From: Chloroflexota bacterium
Lineage (GTDB): Bacteria; Chloroflexota; UBA6077; FW602-bin22; CADDYW01
Direction of reading: 5' to 3'
Assembly (NCBI GenBank): GCA_902810745.1
Contig: CADDYW010000011.1
Coordinates: 1 to 64,000, forward strand
Length of the DNA: 64,000 bases
Shown: piece after piece, positions 55,501-62,321 of the stretch
Numbering within the stretch: position 1 is the stretch's first letter
Layout: every line of letters begins with the position of its first letter
The notes under the pieces: model-generated
Databases searched by the model: none
What the model saw: only the letters and a program-made list of their open reading frames with translations
What the model was told of the DNA's origin: nothing
Position numbers and translations under genes: made by a program

Positions 55501-56433
55501 TCACAAGCTCCCTTCGTAGTGCACCCACCGGCGGGCGAGAAGGAACTGGATTCCGGTGAAGATCAGCACAATGGCGAACAGCATCCAGGCGATCAGGGAG
55601 GCATATCCCATTTTGAAGAACACGAATCCGTTCTGATAGAGGTAAAGGACCAGGAACAGAGTCGAGTTAGCCGGCCCGCCGGAACCATTGCTGATGATGA
55701 AGACGGTCGTGAAGATCTGGAACGAGCCGATGATTCCGACCACCAGATTGAAGAAGATGACCGGCGATAGCATGGGCAACGTCACGCCCCAGAAGCGCGC
55801 CCAGTAACCTGCGCCGTCGATGCTCGCGGCCTCATAGAGCTCCTGGGGGATGTCCTGCAGACCGGCGAGGAAGATGATCATTGCGCCGCCCAATGACCAG
55901 AGGGCCATGATGATCAGCGCTGGCTTGGCCCAGGCTGGATCGACGAACCATTGGAGCGTGTGGATGTGGATCCGTCGGAGCACCAAATTCACCAGCCCGA
56001 AGTCGGGGTTGAAGACCCAGAGCCAGAGCATTGCCGAGGCGACCGTCGGTGTAATCGAGGGCAGATAGTAGATGGTGCGAAATACACCGACGAGCCGGAT
56101 CCGCAGGTTGAGTGCGAGTGCGGCCAGCAGCGCGAGCAGCACGTGTAACGGGACGAAAATGAACGTGTAGTAAGCGGTGTTATACAGCGAGACCGGGATC
56201 AGCTCATCCGAAAAGAGCGTGCTGAAGTTCGAGAGGCCAGCGAACGTCGGCGGCGTCAGCAGGGACCAGTTGAGAAAGATCAGGGCAAAAGAGAAGAGCA
56301 TCGGGCCTGCGATCCAAACGATGAAGCCGACGAGCCACGGCGCGATGAACAGGTACCCGTCGATTGCTTCCTGCCGTCCTAAGCCAGAGCGGCGTCTGAT
56401 CGGAGCGGCAACCGATGCCATCCTATACCCCAC
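55501..56433 (-). CDS. Sugar ABC transporter permease (MalF-like)
   Basis: The product is 310 aa with six membrane helices and the EAA loop ELYEAASIDGAGYWARFWGVTLPMLSP. It pairs with the MalG-like permease. The start is GTG at 56433, or ATG at 56421; the ribosome binding site does not decide. It is the first gene of the operon behind the strong promoter at 56494-56521. Confidence 0.93.
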   Translation of the reverse strand: MGYRMASVAAPIRRRSGLGRQEAIDGYLFIAPWLVGFIVWIAGPMLFSFALIFLNWSLLTPPTFAGLSNFSTLFSDELIPVSLYNTAYYTFIFVPLHVLLALLAALALNLRIRLVGVFRTIYYLPSITPTVASAMLWLWVFNPDFGLVNLVLRRIHIHTLQWFVDPAWAKPALIIMALWSLGGAMIIFLAGLQDIPQELYEAASIDGAGYWARFWGVTLPMLSPVIFFNLVVGIIGSFQIFTTVFIISNGSGGPANSTLFLVLYLYQNGFVFFKMGYASLIAWMLFAIVLIFTGIQFLLARRWVHYEGSL

Positions 56434-56493
56434 GCACTGGCGTCCCTTCCCCGAGGCGGCTGCCTAGAGGTCGCGAGGGAGCTTGTATGAGCT

Positions 56494-56521
56494 ACTATAT
56501 CTTCCTCTCGGAGTGTGTCAA
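56494..56521 (-). promoter_or_regulatory. Strong promoter of the sugar ABC operon
   Basis: Minus strand: consensus TTGACA (56521-56516), a 16-nt spacer and TATAGT (56499-56494). The predicted start near 56487 gives a leader of about 55 nt. Order of transcription: MalF-like, MalG-like, binding protein, GT4. Confidence 0.75.
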
Positions 56522-56572
56522 GTATTTTGGTGTCATCCCTTCCGGACCGTGATCCGGGTCCGTGATGTCGCT

Positions 56573-56606
56573 TCACCCACTCCTGTTGGGCGGTCGGAGT
56601 GGGTGA
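56573..56606. repeat. 11-bp inverted repeat between divergent promoters
   Basis: TCACCCACTCC (56573-56583) and GGAGTGGGTGA (56596-56606) pair exactly with a 12-nt loop. It lies between the ABC-operon promoter and the promoter of the M23 peptidase gene, so it could be a terminator-like hairpin or an operator dyad. The 56434-56837 stretch otherwise contains only promoters and leaders. Confidence 0.5.
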
Positions 56607-56621
56607 CCTGGTAGCGGAAGG

Positions 56622-56650
56622 TTCCTCTCGCGGTTCGTGCGTGGTATGAT
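56622..56650 (+). promoter_or_regulatory. Promoter of the M23 peptidase gene
   Basis: TTCCTC (56622-56627), a 17-nt spacer and TATGAT (56645-56650), the latter with an upstream TG (extended -10). The predicted leader to ATG 56838 is about 180 nt. Confidence 0.5.
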
Positions 56651-56837
56651 ACGTCGAGCGCCTGGCTGGTACGTGGGTCTTTGACGCTCCACCGCGAGCG
56701 TTGTCGCGCGGCCATTCTCCCTCGATGAAGCACGGGTGCGGCGGCGCGTCACCTCGGGCTGCTGGTAAGCAGCTTGCAGGTGCGCGCGGAGGCGGACAGC
56801 TGGTCCTGCCTCTGACCGGTGAGTACGGAGGGTGTCG

Positions 56838-57584
56838 ATGCGGTGGCGATTCCTCGTTTGCGTGGCGTGGCTTGGATGTATGGTGTTGGCTGGTGCCGCC
56901 CGGCCCGCGTCGGCAACGGCCGACGCGTTCTCGGCGTCGAATCTGATCGACGAGATCTCGCTCGAGTCATCAGCACGCGGCGTGTCGTCCTTCTACAAAG
57001 TTCGTGAAGGCGATAGTCTATCCGGGATTGCCGAGCTGCTGGCAGTGGATCCGGACACGCTTCAGCAGCTGAACGATCTGCGGGATCCAAATTCTCTCCA
57101 GGCAGGCATGGTGCTGGTGGTTCCAGACGCACCAACGCGCCCGGTCAGGTATGGCGTCGCTCGCCAGCGTCCGCACGAGAATGGCGCGGCCCCCGCGTTT
57201 ATTCGGCCGGCAATCGGCGTCATCACGACCCGCTTCGGTGAGCCGGGGAACGATTGGATTGGCGGGTATCACATGGGAATAGACCTCGGCGCTCCGTTCG
57301 GGAGTCCGGTCGTCGCAGCGGCGGCGGGCGTTGTGGAGGAAGCCAACGGGGACAACAGTCACGGGTACGGAAACCACGTGCTGATCGCGCACGGCTTTGG
57401 CTACGAAACGCTGTACGCCCACCTCTCGCGCATTGTCGTCAAGCCGGGCGAGCAGGTAGCGCAGGGACAGCTCATTGGCTACGTGGGGCAAAGTGGCTAT
57501 GCTTTCGGGCCGCACCTTCACTTCGAGGTGCGACGCAATGGCGACAAGATCGATCCGGAGCCACTCCTCCCGCCGGACGAATGA
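56838..57584 (+). CDS. Secreted M23 metallopeptidase with LysM domain
   Basis: The product is 248 aa. A signal peptide (about 1-27), a LysM domain at about 51-97 (YKVREGDSLSGIAELLAV ... GMVLVVP), and an M23/LytM domain at about 120-248. Zinc ligands are His145 and Asp149 (HMGIDLG) and His228 in HLHFEV, with His195 and His226 as catalytic histidines. It cleaves peptidoglycan cross-bridges or activates amidases. ATG at 56838 has GGAGG 6 nt upstream; a GTG two codons earlier is less well placed. Confidence 0.92.
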   Translation: MRWRFLVCVAWLGCMVLAGAARPASATADAFSASNLIDEISLESSARGVSSFYKVREGDSLSGIAELLAVDPDTLQQLNDLRDPNSLQAGMVLVVPDAPTRPVRYGVARQRPHENGAAPAFIRPAIGVITTRFGEPGNDWIGGYHMGIDLGAPFGSPVVAAAAGVVEEANGDNSHGYGNHVLIAHGFGYETLYAHLSRIVVKPGEQVAQGQLIGYVGQSGYAFGPHLHFEVRRNGDKIDPEPLLPPDE

Positions 57585-57609
57585 CGCCGCCGGACAGCGG
57601 GCGGGGCGT

Positions 57610-58149
57610 TCACGATGCCTGGGGATCTGGAGATCCCGCTTTCTCGAGGAGGGAGCGCACTACCGCGACAATGACATCGTCCGACACCATCGTCAGCGTA
57701 TCGCCCTCCGGCACTGGCTCCAGAACGTGGCATCCCCAGCGTTTGAGCGTTGCAGCAGATTCTTGCGCACGCGGGTGAGCCCAGAGAGGCAGATTTGTCG
57801 AGATGGCCACGATCACGGGGGTGCCTCGACCAATTGCTTCGGCAGTGATTGAGAGAGCAAGGTTGTCCGCGATGCCCTGTGCCAGCTTGTTGAGTGAGTT
57901 AAAGCTGCACGGCGCGACCAGAACAACGCCACGTGGCGGTCGCGGGAGGATTGCCCCGTCGAAAAAGCTCTCGACGATCCAATGCCCCGGCACGAGCGCC
58001 AGCTCACGGGGACTGATCACCCGCTGCGCGTTTGGCGTCAGGACAGTAATAACCCGGGGAGCGGTGTCGACGAGCCTGGTTAGCAAGGCCGGGACGCGCC
58101 GCGCCGTCACCGCTCCGCTGACGATCAGATAAAGCGTATCGTAGGCCAC
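57610..58149 (-). CDS. Flavoprotein (UbiX/PPC-decarboxylase-like fold)
   Basis: The product is 179 aa. LYLIVSGAVTARRVPALL, a phosphate/flavin loop, is followed by VVLVAPCSFNSLNKLAQGIADNLAL, the conserved stretch of the flavoprotein family (UbiX prenyltransferases, CoaC-type decarboxylases, dipicolinate synthase B). It likely binds FMN and may prenylate FMN or decarboxylate a thiol adduct. No UbiD or coaB partner is adjacent, so the reaction is open. The start is GTG at 58149 with a weak ribosome binding site. The 3' end converges on the peptidase gene. Confidence 0.82.
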   Translation of the reverse strand: MAYDTLYLIVSGAVTARRVPALLTRLVDTAPRVITVLTPNAQRVISPRELALVPGHWIVESFFDGAILPRPPRGVVLVAPCSFNSLNKLAQGIADNLALSITAEAIGRGTPVIVAISTNLPLWAHPRAQESAATLKRWGCHVLEPVPEGDTLTMVSDDVIVAVVRSLLEKAGSPDPQAS

Positions 58150-58164
58150 TGAGCGGGCCTGAGA

Positions 58165-58383
58165 TTAGCTGCTAACGTCTGGAATGAACAGATCCTGGCC
58201 GGGTACGACTTCGTCGCCATCGATCCGCCATTTATTTGCCTCGAAGATCTTGGTCCAGAGATCTTCGTTCCCGTACTCGCGCTTGGCGATCGATTTGAGA
58301 GTGTCACGCGGCCCGACCTTGATCGTCTTGCCACTTGGCGGGGCAGCTTTTTTCTTCAGCCCCAGCGCTTCGAGAAGCCCCAC
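58165..58383 (-). CDS. Small LysM-domain protein without signal peptide (72 aa)
   Basis: GTG at 58383 has GAGGAGGG 4 nt upstream. The first 25 residues (MGLLEALGLKKKAAPPSG) are a short basic linker. The rest is one LysM-like module (IKVGPRDTLKSIAKREYGNEDLWTKIFEANKWRIDGDEVVPGQDLFIP split across about 27-70). It has no signal peptide or membrane segment, as in the cytoplasmic YgaU/Kbp type of LysM protein. The frame stays open to 58605 but that extension lacks sense and crosses the promoter. Confidence 0.78.
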   Translation of the reverse strand: MGLLEALGLKKKAAPPSGKTIKVGPRDTLKSIAKREYGNEDLWTKIFEANKWRIDGDEVVPGQDLFIPDVSS

Positions 58384-58496
58384 GTCGCCCTCCTCGTCAG
58401 TTCCTGCGAGTAGTCCCCTCTTTGATTTGGATCGATTGCCGGTTGTCTGTGGTTGTGCGCTCGGATGAGAACCCGAGCGGTCCCAATCCGCTGCTG

Positions 58497-58524
58497 ATTT
58501 TACTCTCTTCGAACAAAATGGCAA
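58497..58524 (-). promoter_or_regulatory. Promoter of the small LysM gene
   Basis: Minus strand: TTGCCA (58524-58519), a 16-nt spacer and TAAAAT (58502-58497). The predicted start near 58490 confirms that the coding frame begins downstream, at 58383. The 58384-58731 stretch holds this and the hemE promoter and no gene. Confidence 0.6.
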
Positions 58525-58560
58525 GCGGTACCTTCTGGCAGTCCAATGCCACGCGTGTCT

Positions 58561-58589
58561 TTGCGCCCCGACCCGTGCTGGTCTATACT
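58561..58589 (+). promoter_or_regulatory. Promoter of hemE-hemH
   Basis: TTGCGC (58561-58566), a 17-nt spacer and TATACT (58584-58589). The predicted leader is about 135 nt before ATG at 58732. Confidence 0.58.
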
Positions 58590-58731
58590 TCCACTGTGCT
58601 TCCACGAAACTTCGGCGCCCGCTCAGGGCGGAACCTCGGCGAGGATCCCCACACCGGCATGCGGAGTGGCGGGCCTCCGAGATGATCCCCGGATCACGCA
58701 GCAGGAAAACAGCCAGTAGGAAAGTGGACAG

Positions 58732-59796
58732 ATGACATCGATGACACCGGAATCGCGCCTGATCGCTGCCTGTCGGCGGCAGCCGGTCGACAAGACGCCG
58801 GTCTGGTTTATGCGACAGGCCGGGCGCTGCCTTCCTGAGTACCGTCAGTTGCGCACGCGGTATGATATTCTGACGCTGGCCAAGACGCCCGAGCTGTGCA
58901 GCGCGGTCACCCTCATGCCCGTCGAGCGGCTCGGCGTCGACGGCGCGGTGATGTTTGCCGACATCATGCTGCCCGTCGAGGCGATGGGTGTATCCCTAGA
59001 AATTCAGCCAGAGATCGGCCCGATCATTCACCAGCCAATTCGCACACGTTCGGCCATCGATGCGCTCCAGGTGAGAGATGCGAACGAGGCCACGCCTTTC
59101 GTGTTCGAGGCGATCCGCTTGGTACGGCGCGAGCTGCGAGATGGAAAGGCGGCGCTGATCGGCTTCTCCGGCGCACCGTTCACCCTCGCCTGCTATCTGA
59201 TCGAGGGGCGGCCGTCGCGCGATTACACCCACGCGAAAGCGCTGATGTTCGGCGAGCCACTGCTCTGGCACGCCTTGCTCGAGAAGATCTCCGAGGTGGT
59301 CGTGCGCTATCTTCGGGCACAGGTTACCGCCGGGGCCCAGATCCTTCAGCTCTTTGACAGCTGGGTGGGCGCGCTTTCACCACAGGATTACGCCGAGTAT
59401 GTGCTGCCGCACAGCAGGTTCATCTTTGAGAGTCTCAAGAGCACTGGCGTGCCGACGATTCATTTCGGAACGGGCACCGCGACCTTGCTGGAGCAGATGG
59501 TGGACGCGGGCGGTGATGTCATCAGCGTCGATTGGCGGATACCACTCGACGACGCCTGGCGCCGTATCGGCGACGATCACGGGATTCAGGGCAACCTGGA
59601 TCCGGCGCTGCTGCTGGTGCCCCCGGAGCGCATCGAACGAAGTGTGCGCGACATCCTGCGCCGCGCCGGTGGCCGACCTGGCCATATCTTCAATCTGGGG
59701 CACGGTGTTCCTGCCGAGGCTGATCCGGACCGCCTGGCGTGGCTCGTCCAGCGTGTCCATCAGCTCAGTGTGCGTGAGGATGGGAGCGATGTCTGA
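58732..59796 (+). CDS. hemE: Uroporphyrinogen decarboxylase
   Basis: The product is 354 aa. PVWFMRQAGRCLPEYR (Arg28, Arg32) is the substrate-binding signature, followed by FADIMLPVEAMG, GFSGAPFTLACY, and FNLGHGVPAEADPD near the C-terminus. It decarboxylates the four acetate side chains of uroporphyrinogen III to give coproporphyrinogen III. ATG at 58732 has GGAAAG 7 nt upstream. It overlaps hemH by 8 nt. Confidence 0.97.
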   Translation: MTSMTPESRLIAACRRQPVDKTPVWFMRQAGRCLPEYRQLRTRYDILTLAKTPELCSAVTLMPVERLGVDGAVMFADIMLPVEAMGVSLEIQPEIGPIIHQPIRTRSAIDALQVRDANEATPFVFEAIRLVRRELRDGKAALIGFSGAPFTLACYLIEGRPSRDYTHAKALMFGEPLLWHALLEKISEVVVRYLRAQVTAGAQILQLFDSWVGALSPQDYAEYVLPHSRFIFESLKSTGVPTIHFGTGTATLLEQMVDAGGDVISVDWRIPLDDAWRRIGDDHGIQGNLDPALLLVPPERIERSVRDILRRAGGRPGHIFNLGHGVPAEADPDRLAWLVQRVHQLSVREDGSDV

Positions 59797-60760
59797 AGCA
59801 CGCGAGTCCACGATTGGCGTCCTGCTCATGACCTTTGGATCTTGCACGTCGCCCGAAGAAGTTCCGGCTTACCTCGCCCACGTGCGCGGTGGACGCCCGG
59901 CGTCGGACGAGCTTGTCAGAGAGTTTCAGCGCCGCTACCGGCTCGTCGGCGGGTCGCCGTTGATCGAGATCACCCGGCAGCAGGCGGCAGCTCTGGCAGC
60001 CGAGCTCGAGCGCCAGCACCCCTCCGGGCCTCGCTTCGTCGTATCGATCGGGATGCTCCATTCGAGGCCGTTCATTGCCGAGGCCATCGCCGAGCTCGCC
60101 GCGGGCGGTATCCGAGATCTGATCGCGATCATCCTGTCGCCGCAGTACTCGCCGCAGATCATGGGTGGCTACCATCGAGCAGTCGACGAAGCGGTGGCCA
60201 CGGAGGCGACGAAAGGGCGTGTCATCTTGGCGCGTGTCGCGGGAGCCTGGCATCTCAATCCGCTCTTCCTCGATGCCCTCGCCGAGCGGATTCGCGAAGC
60301 TCTCGACCAACTCCCACCGGAGGTGCGCAATTCGGTACCGGTCCTGCTGACGTCGCATAGTCTGCCCAAGCGCGTTGTCGAGCAGGAGCCGCACTACCTC
60401 CAGCAGCTTCAGGAGACGGTCCACGCCCTGGTCGAGCGTGTTGGGCTCTCTGATGATCGCTGGCAGTTTGCATATCAGAGCGCGGGCCACACGCCAGAAG
60501 AATGGCTCAAACCCGACATGAAGGATCTGCTACCAGGCATCAAGGCGCGCGGTCATCGCCACGTCCTGATGGTGCCGATTCAATTCCTGAGCGATCATCT
60601 GGAGATCCTGTATGACATCGACGTGGCAGCTCGCGAGGAGGCCGAAAGCCTCGGCATCTCGTTCCACCGGATCGAGTCGCTCAATCTGAGTCCGCTGTTC
60701 ATCAAGGCACTGGCGCGGGTGGTCGACGAGACAAGTCAGGAATTGGCCGGGACGCCGTGA
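59789..60760 (+). CDS. hemH: Ferrochelatase (HemH/CpfC family)
   Basis: The product is 323 aa from ATG at 59789 inside the end of hemE; another ATG lies three codons upstream. LLMTFGSCTSPEEVPAYL, the metal-site histidine in LTSHSLP, FAYQSAGHTPEEWLKPD, and the catalytic glutamate in SDHLEILYDID are present. It inserts iron into protoporphyrin IX or coproporphyrin III. The hemE-hemH pairing without hemY/hemG nearby does not decide between the protoporphyrin and coproporphyrin routes. Confidence 0.94.
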   Translation: MSEARESTIGVLLMTFGSCTSPEEVPAYLAHVRGGRPASDELVREFQRRYRLVGGSPLIEITRQQAAALAAELERQHPSGPRFVVSIGMLHSRPFIAEAIAELAAGGIRDLIAIILSPQYSPQIMGGYHRAVDEAVATEATKGRVILARVAGAWHLNPLFLDALAERIREALDQLPPEVRNSVPVLLTSHSLPKRVVEQEPHYLQQLQETVHALVERVGLSDDRWQFAYQSAGHTPEEWLKPDMKDLLPGIKARGHRHVLMVPIQFLSDHLEILYDIDVAAREEAESLGISFHRIESLNLSPLFIKALARVVDETSQELAGTP

Positions 60761-61026
60761 GGCGCACCACCGCGCGCTCACCGCTTCCGAGACAGCCGAG
60801 CTCGGAACCGGCGCGCCACGGCAATGCAACGAAAGCGCCGCGCGTTGTCTGCCTGCACCCCCATTTCGACGAAGCTCTCGATGGTGCCAGGGCTACGGAT
60901 GCCTTCGGTGGTTCCTCCGGCACCGGGCAGAAAGGTTGAGCTGACGGGGAGACGACTAGCTCCCTCTCCTCCCGAGAGACGCGTGGAGTGAGAGCGTGGA
61001 TCCGCAGCGCAGCGTGTGATCGCCTT

Positions 61027-61058
61027 CCCTCACCCTCATCCTCTCCCAGAGGAGAGAA
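61027..61058. repeat. Half copy of the 134-228 palindromic repeat
   Basis: CCCTCACCC followed by a CCTCTCCCAGAGGAGAG hairpin matches the right half of the element at 134-228. It lies in the 60761-61097 stretch after hemH, which has no convincing gene. The rest of that stretch shows no other clear structure. Confidence 0.6.
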
Positions 61059-61097
61059 GATTGGACGGCTACCGGCTCATTCAAGCTGCCCCGTGCT

Positions 61098-61559
61098 CTA
61101 GGGATCGCCCGTGCCGTCCACGGAGATGCGGCCCGGGCCAGTGCCCGCGAGTGCCAGGCAGGACCCGAGCATCGAGAGCGCAAACTCGAAGCCGCCTTGG
61201 CCGATGAGCCCATTGCGCCAGTGCACTCGAGCGATCGCCACCGACATCTCCCCTGCCAGGAGGAGTGCGACCAGGCGGGTGAGCCAGCCAAGCGCGAGCA
61301 TAATGCCGCCAAAGAACTCGAGGCACGCCACGAACCACGCCCAGAGCAGCGGCTCGGGCAATCCGAGTCGTTCGACTGCCGTGGCGAACCCAATCGGGCT
61401 TCCCCGCTCGATTGCCTGAACAAATCCCTGCCCGAGATATCGCGCGATACTCGGTGATACGTGCTTTCCTTGACCACCAAAGAGCTTGGGATATCCGTGA
61501 GCAGCAAAGATCGCTCCGACAATCACTCTCAGCACAAGTAGGGAAAGATCTTTCAGCAT
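61098..61559 (-). CDS. DoxX family membrane protein
   Basis: The product is 153 aa with four membrane helices. LRVIVGAIFAAHGYPKLFGG near the start and FFGGIMLALGWLTRLVALLLAGEM are the DoxX-family hallmarks. Family members are small quinone- or thiosulfate-linked or stress-related membrane proteins with no firm single function. ATG at 61559 has GGAGG 8 nt upstream. It is 21 nt downstream of the beta-propeller gene, in the run ftsK, propeller, doxX. Confidence 0.88.
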   Translation of the reverse strand: MLKDLSLLVLRVIVGAIFAAHGYPKLFGGQGKHVSPSIARYLGQGFVQAIERGSPIGFATAVERLGLPEPLLWAWFVACLEFFGGIMLALGWLTRLVALLLAGEMSVAIARVHWRNGLIGQGGFEFALSMLGSCLALAGTGPGRISVDGTGDP

Positions 61560-61580
61560 CGAGGGTGCCTCCGCCCTGGT

Positions 61581-62321
61581 CTACTTCTCCAATACGAACA
61601 CGTCACGGGTACCGGCGTCGCACAGCCAGAACGTCCCGTTGTAAATCGTCATCCCGTGAGCCTCGAGCCCCGAGACTCCGAGGGCGTCGAGAATCTCGCC
61701 GGTGTCCGGGTTGAGACGGAAGAGCACCCGTTTGTTCGTATCGGCGCACCAGAGAGCCGGCAAGCCGCGTGCCGACCGCCAGGGGCGGCTCGATTCGTGG
61801 GCACCAACTGGCGATGGACTTACCCGGGACGCGGGATTGATCCCGAGGCACCACAGATCATCGGTTTCCCAGGCCATTCCGTGGGCACGATCACCGTGCG
61901 CGGAGATGTGGTGCAGCACCCGTCCGGTCGCCGGATCCAGCTCGAAAATCTGTCCGGCCCGCGGAACGTTGCACCAGAGGTGGCCATCCCGCCATTCCAG
62001 GGCGTGCGGCGAGCCGGGCTCGTCGCCCAGACCCGGTGCAGGGATCGCGGCGAGCTCCCGCCCCGTTTCCGGATCGTAGCAGATGATCTCGAACCCGAAC
62101 GTCGAGGCGATCCAAACGTTGCCCGAGGAGTCGACGGTGATGCCGCTGCCGTGCTTTCCACGCGTCTGAAACTCGCGAATCACCGCGCCGTCGGAATAGC
62201 GGAGGAGATAGACACGGTTCGGATCGACTTGATCCAGTACCCAGAGCCCCTGGTCAGAAGCCTGGAGACCATTGGGCTGCGCGCCGGGTGTCTTCCACAG
62301 AGTCCGCACGTTGTAAGCCAT
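61581..62321 (-). CDS. Beta-propeller (SMP-30/NHL-like) protein (246 aa)
   Basis: ATG at 62321 has GGAGG 4 nt upstream and overlaps the ftsK stop by one base (TAATG). The protein has repeated blades of about 45 residues with GSGITVDSSGNVWIAS, DPETGRELAAIPAPG, DPATGRVLHHI and NPDTGEILDALG turns, typical of NHL/SMP-30/Vgb-like propellers, and no signal peptide. Trp and His are frequent at blade ends. It may be a lactonase-like or ligand-binding protein; substrate unknown. The frame continuing to 62597 overlaps ftsK and is not part of it. Confidence 0.8.
   Translation of the reverse strand: MAYNVRTLWKTPGAQPNGLQASDQGLWVLDQVDPNRVYLLRYSDGAVIREFQTRGKHGSGITVDSSGNVWIASTFGFEIICYDPETGRELAAIPAPGLGDEPGSPHALEWRDGHLWCNVPRAGQIFELDPATGRVLHHISAHGDRAHGMAWETDDLWCLGINPASRVSPSPVGAHESSRPWRSARGLPALWCADTNKRVLFRLNPDTGEILDALGVSGLEAHGMTIYNGTFWLCDAGTRDVFVLEK

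Noticed and set aside
60757-60939. 60-residue frame starting on the hemH stop (GTGA overlap)
   Set aside because: The overlap is suggestive, but the product is low-complexity and Arg/Pro/Ser-rich with no structural sense.
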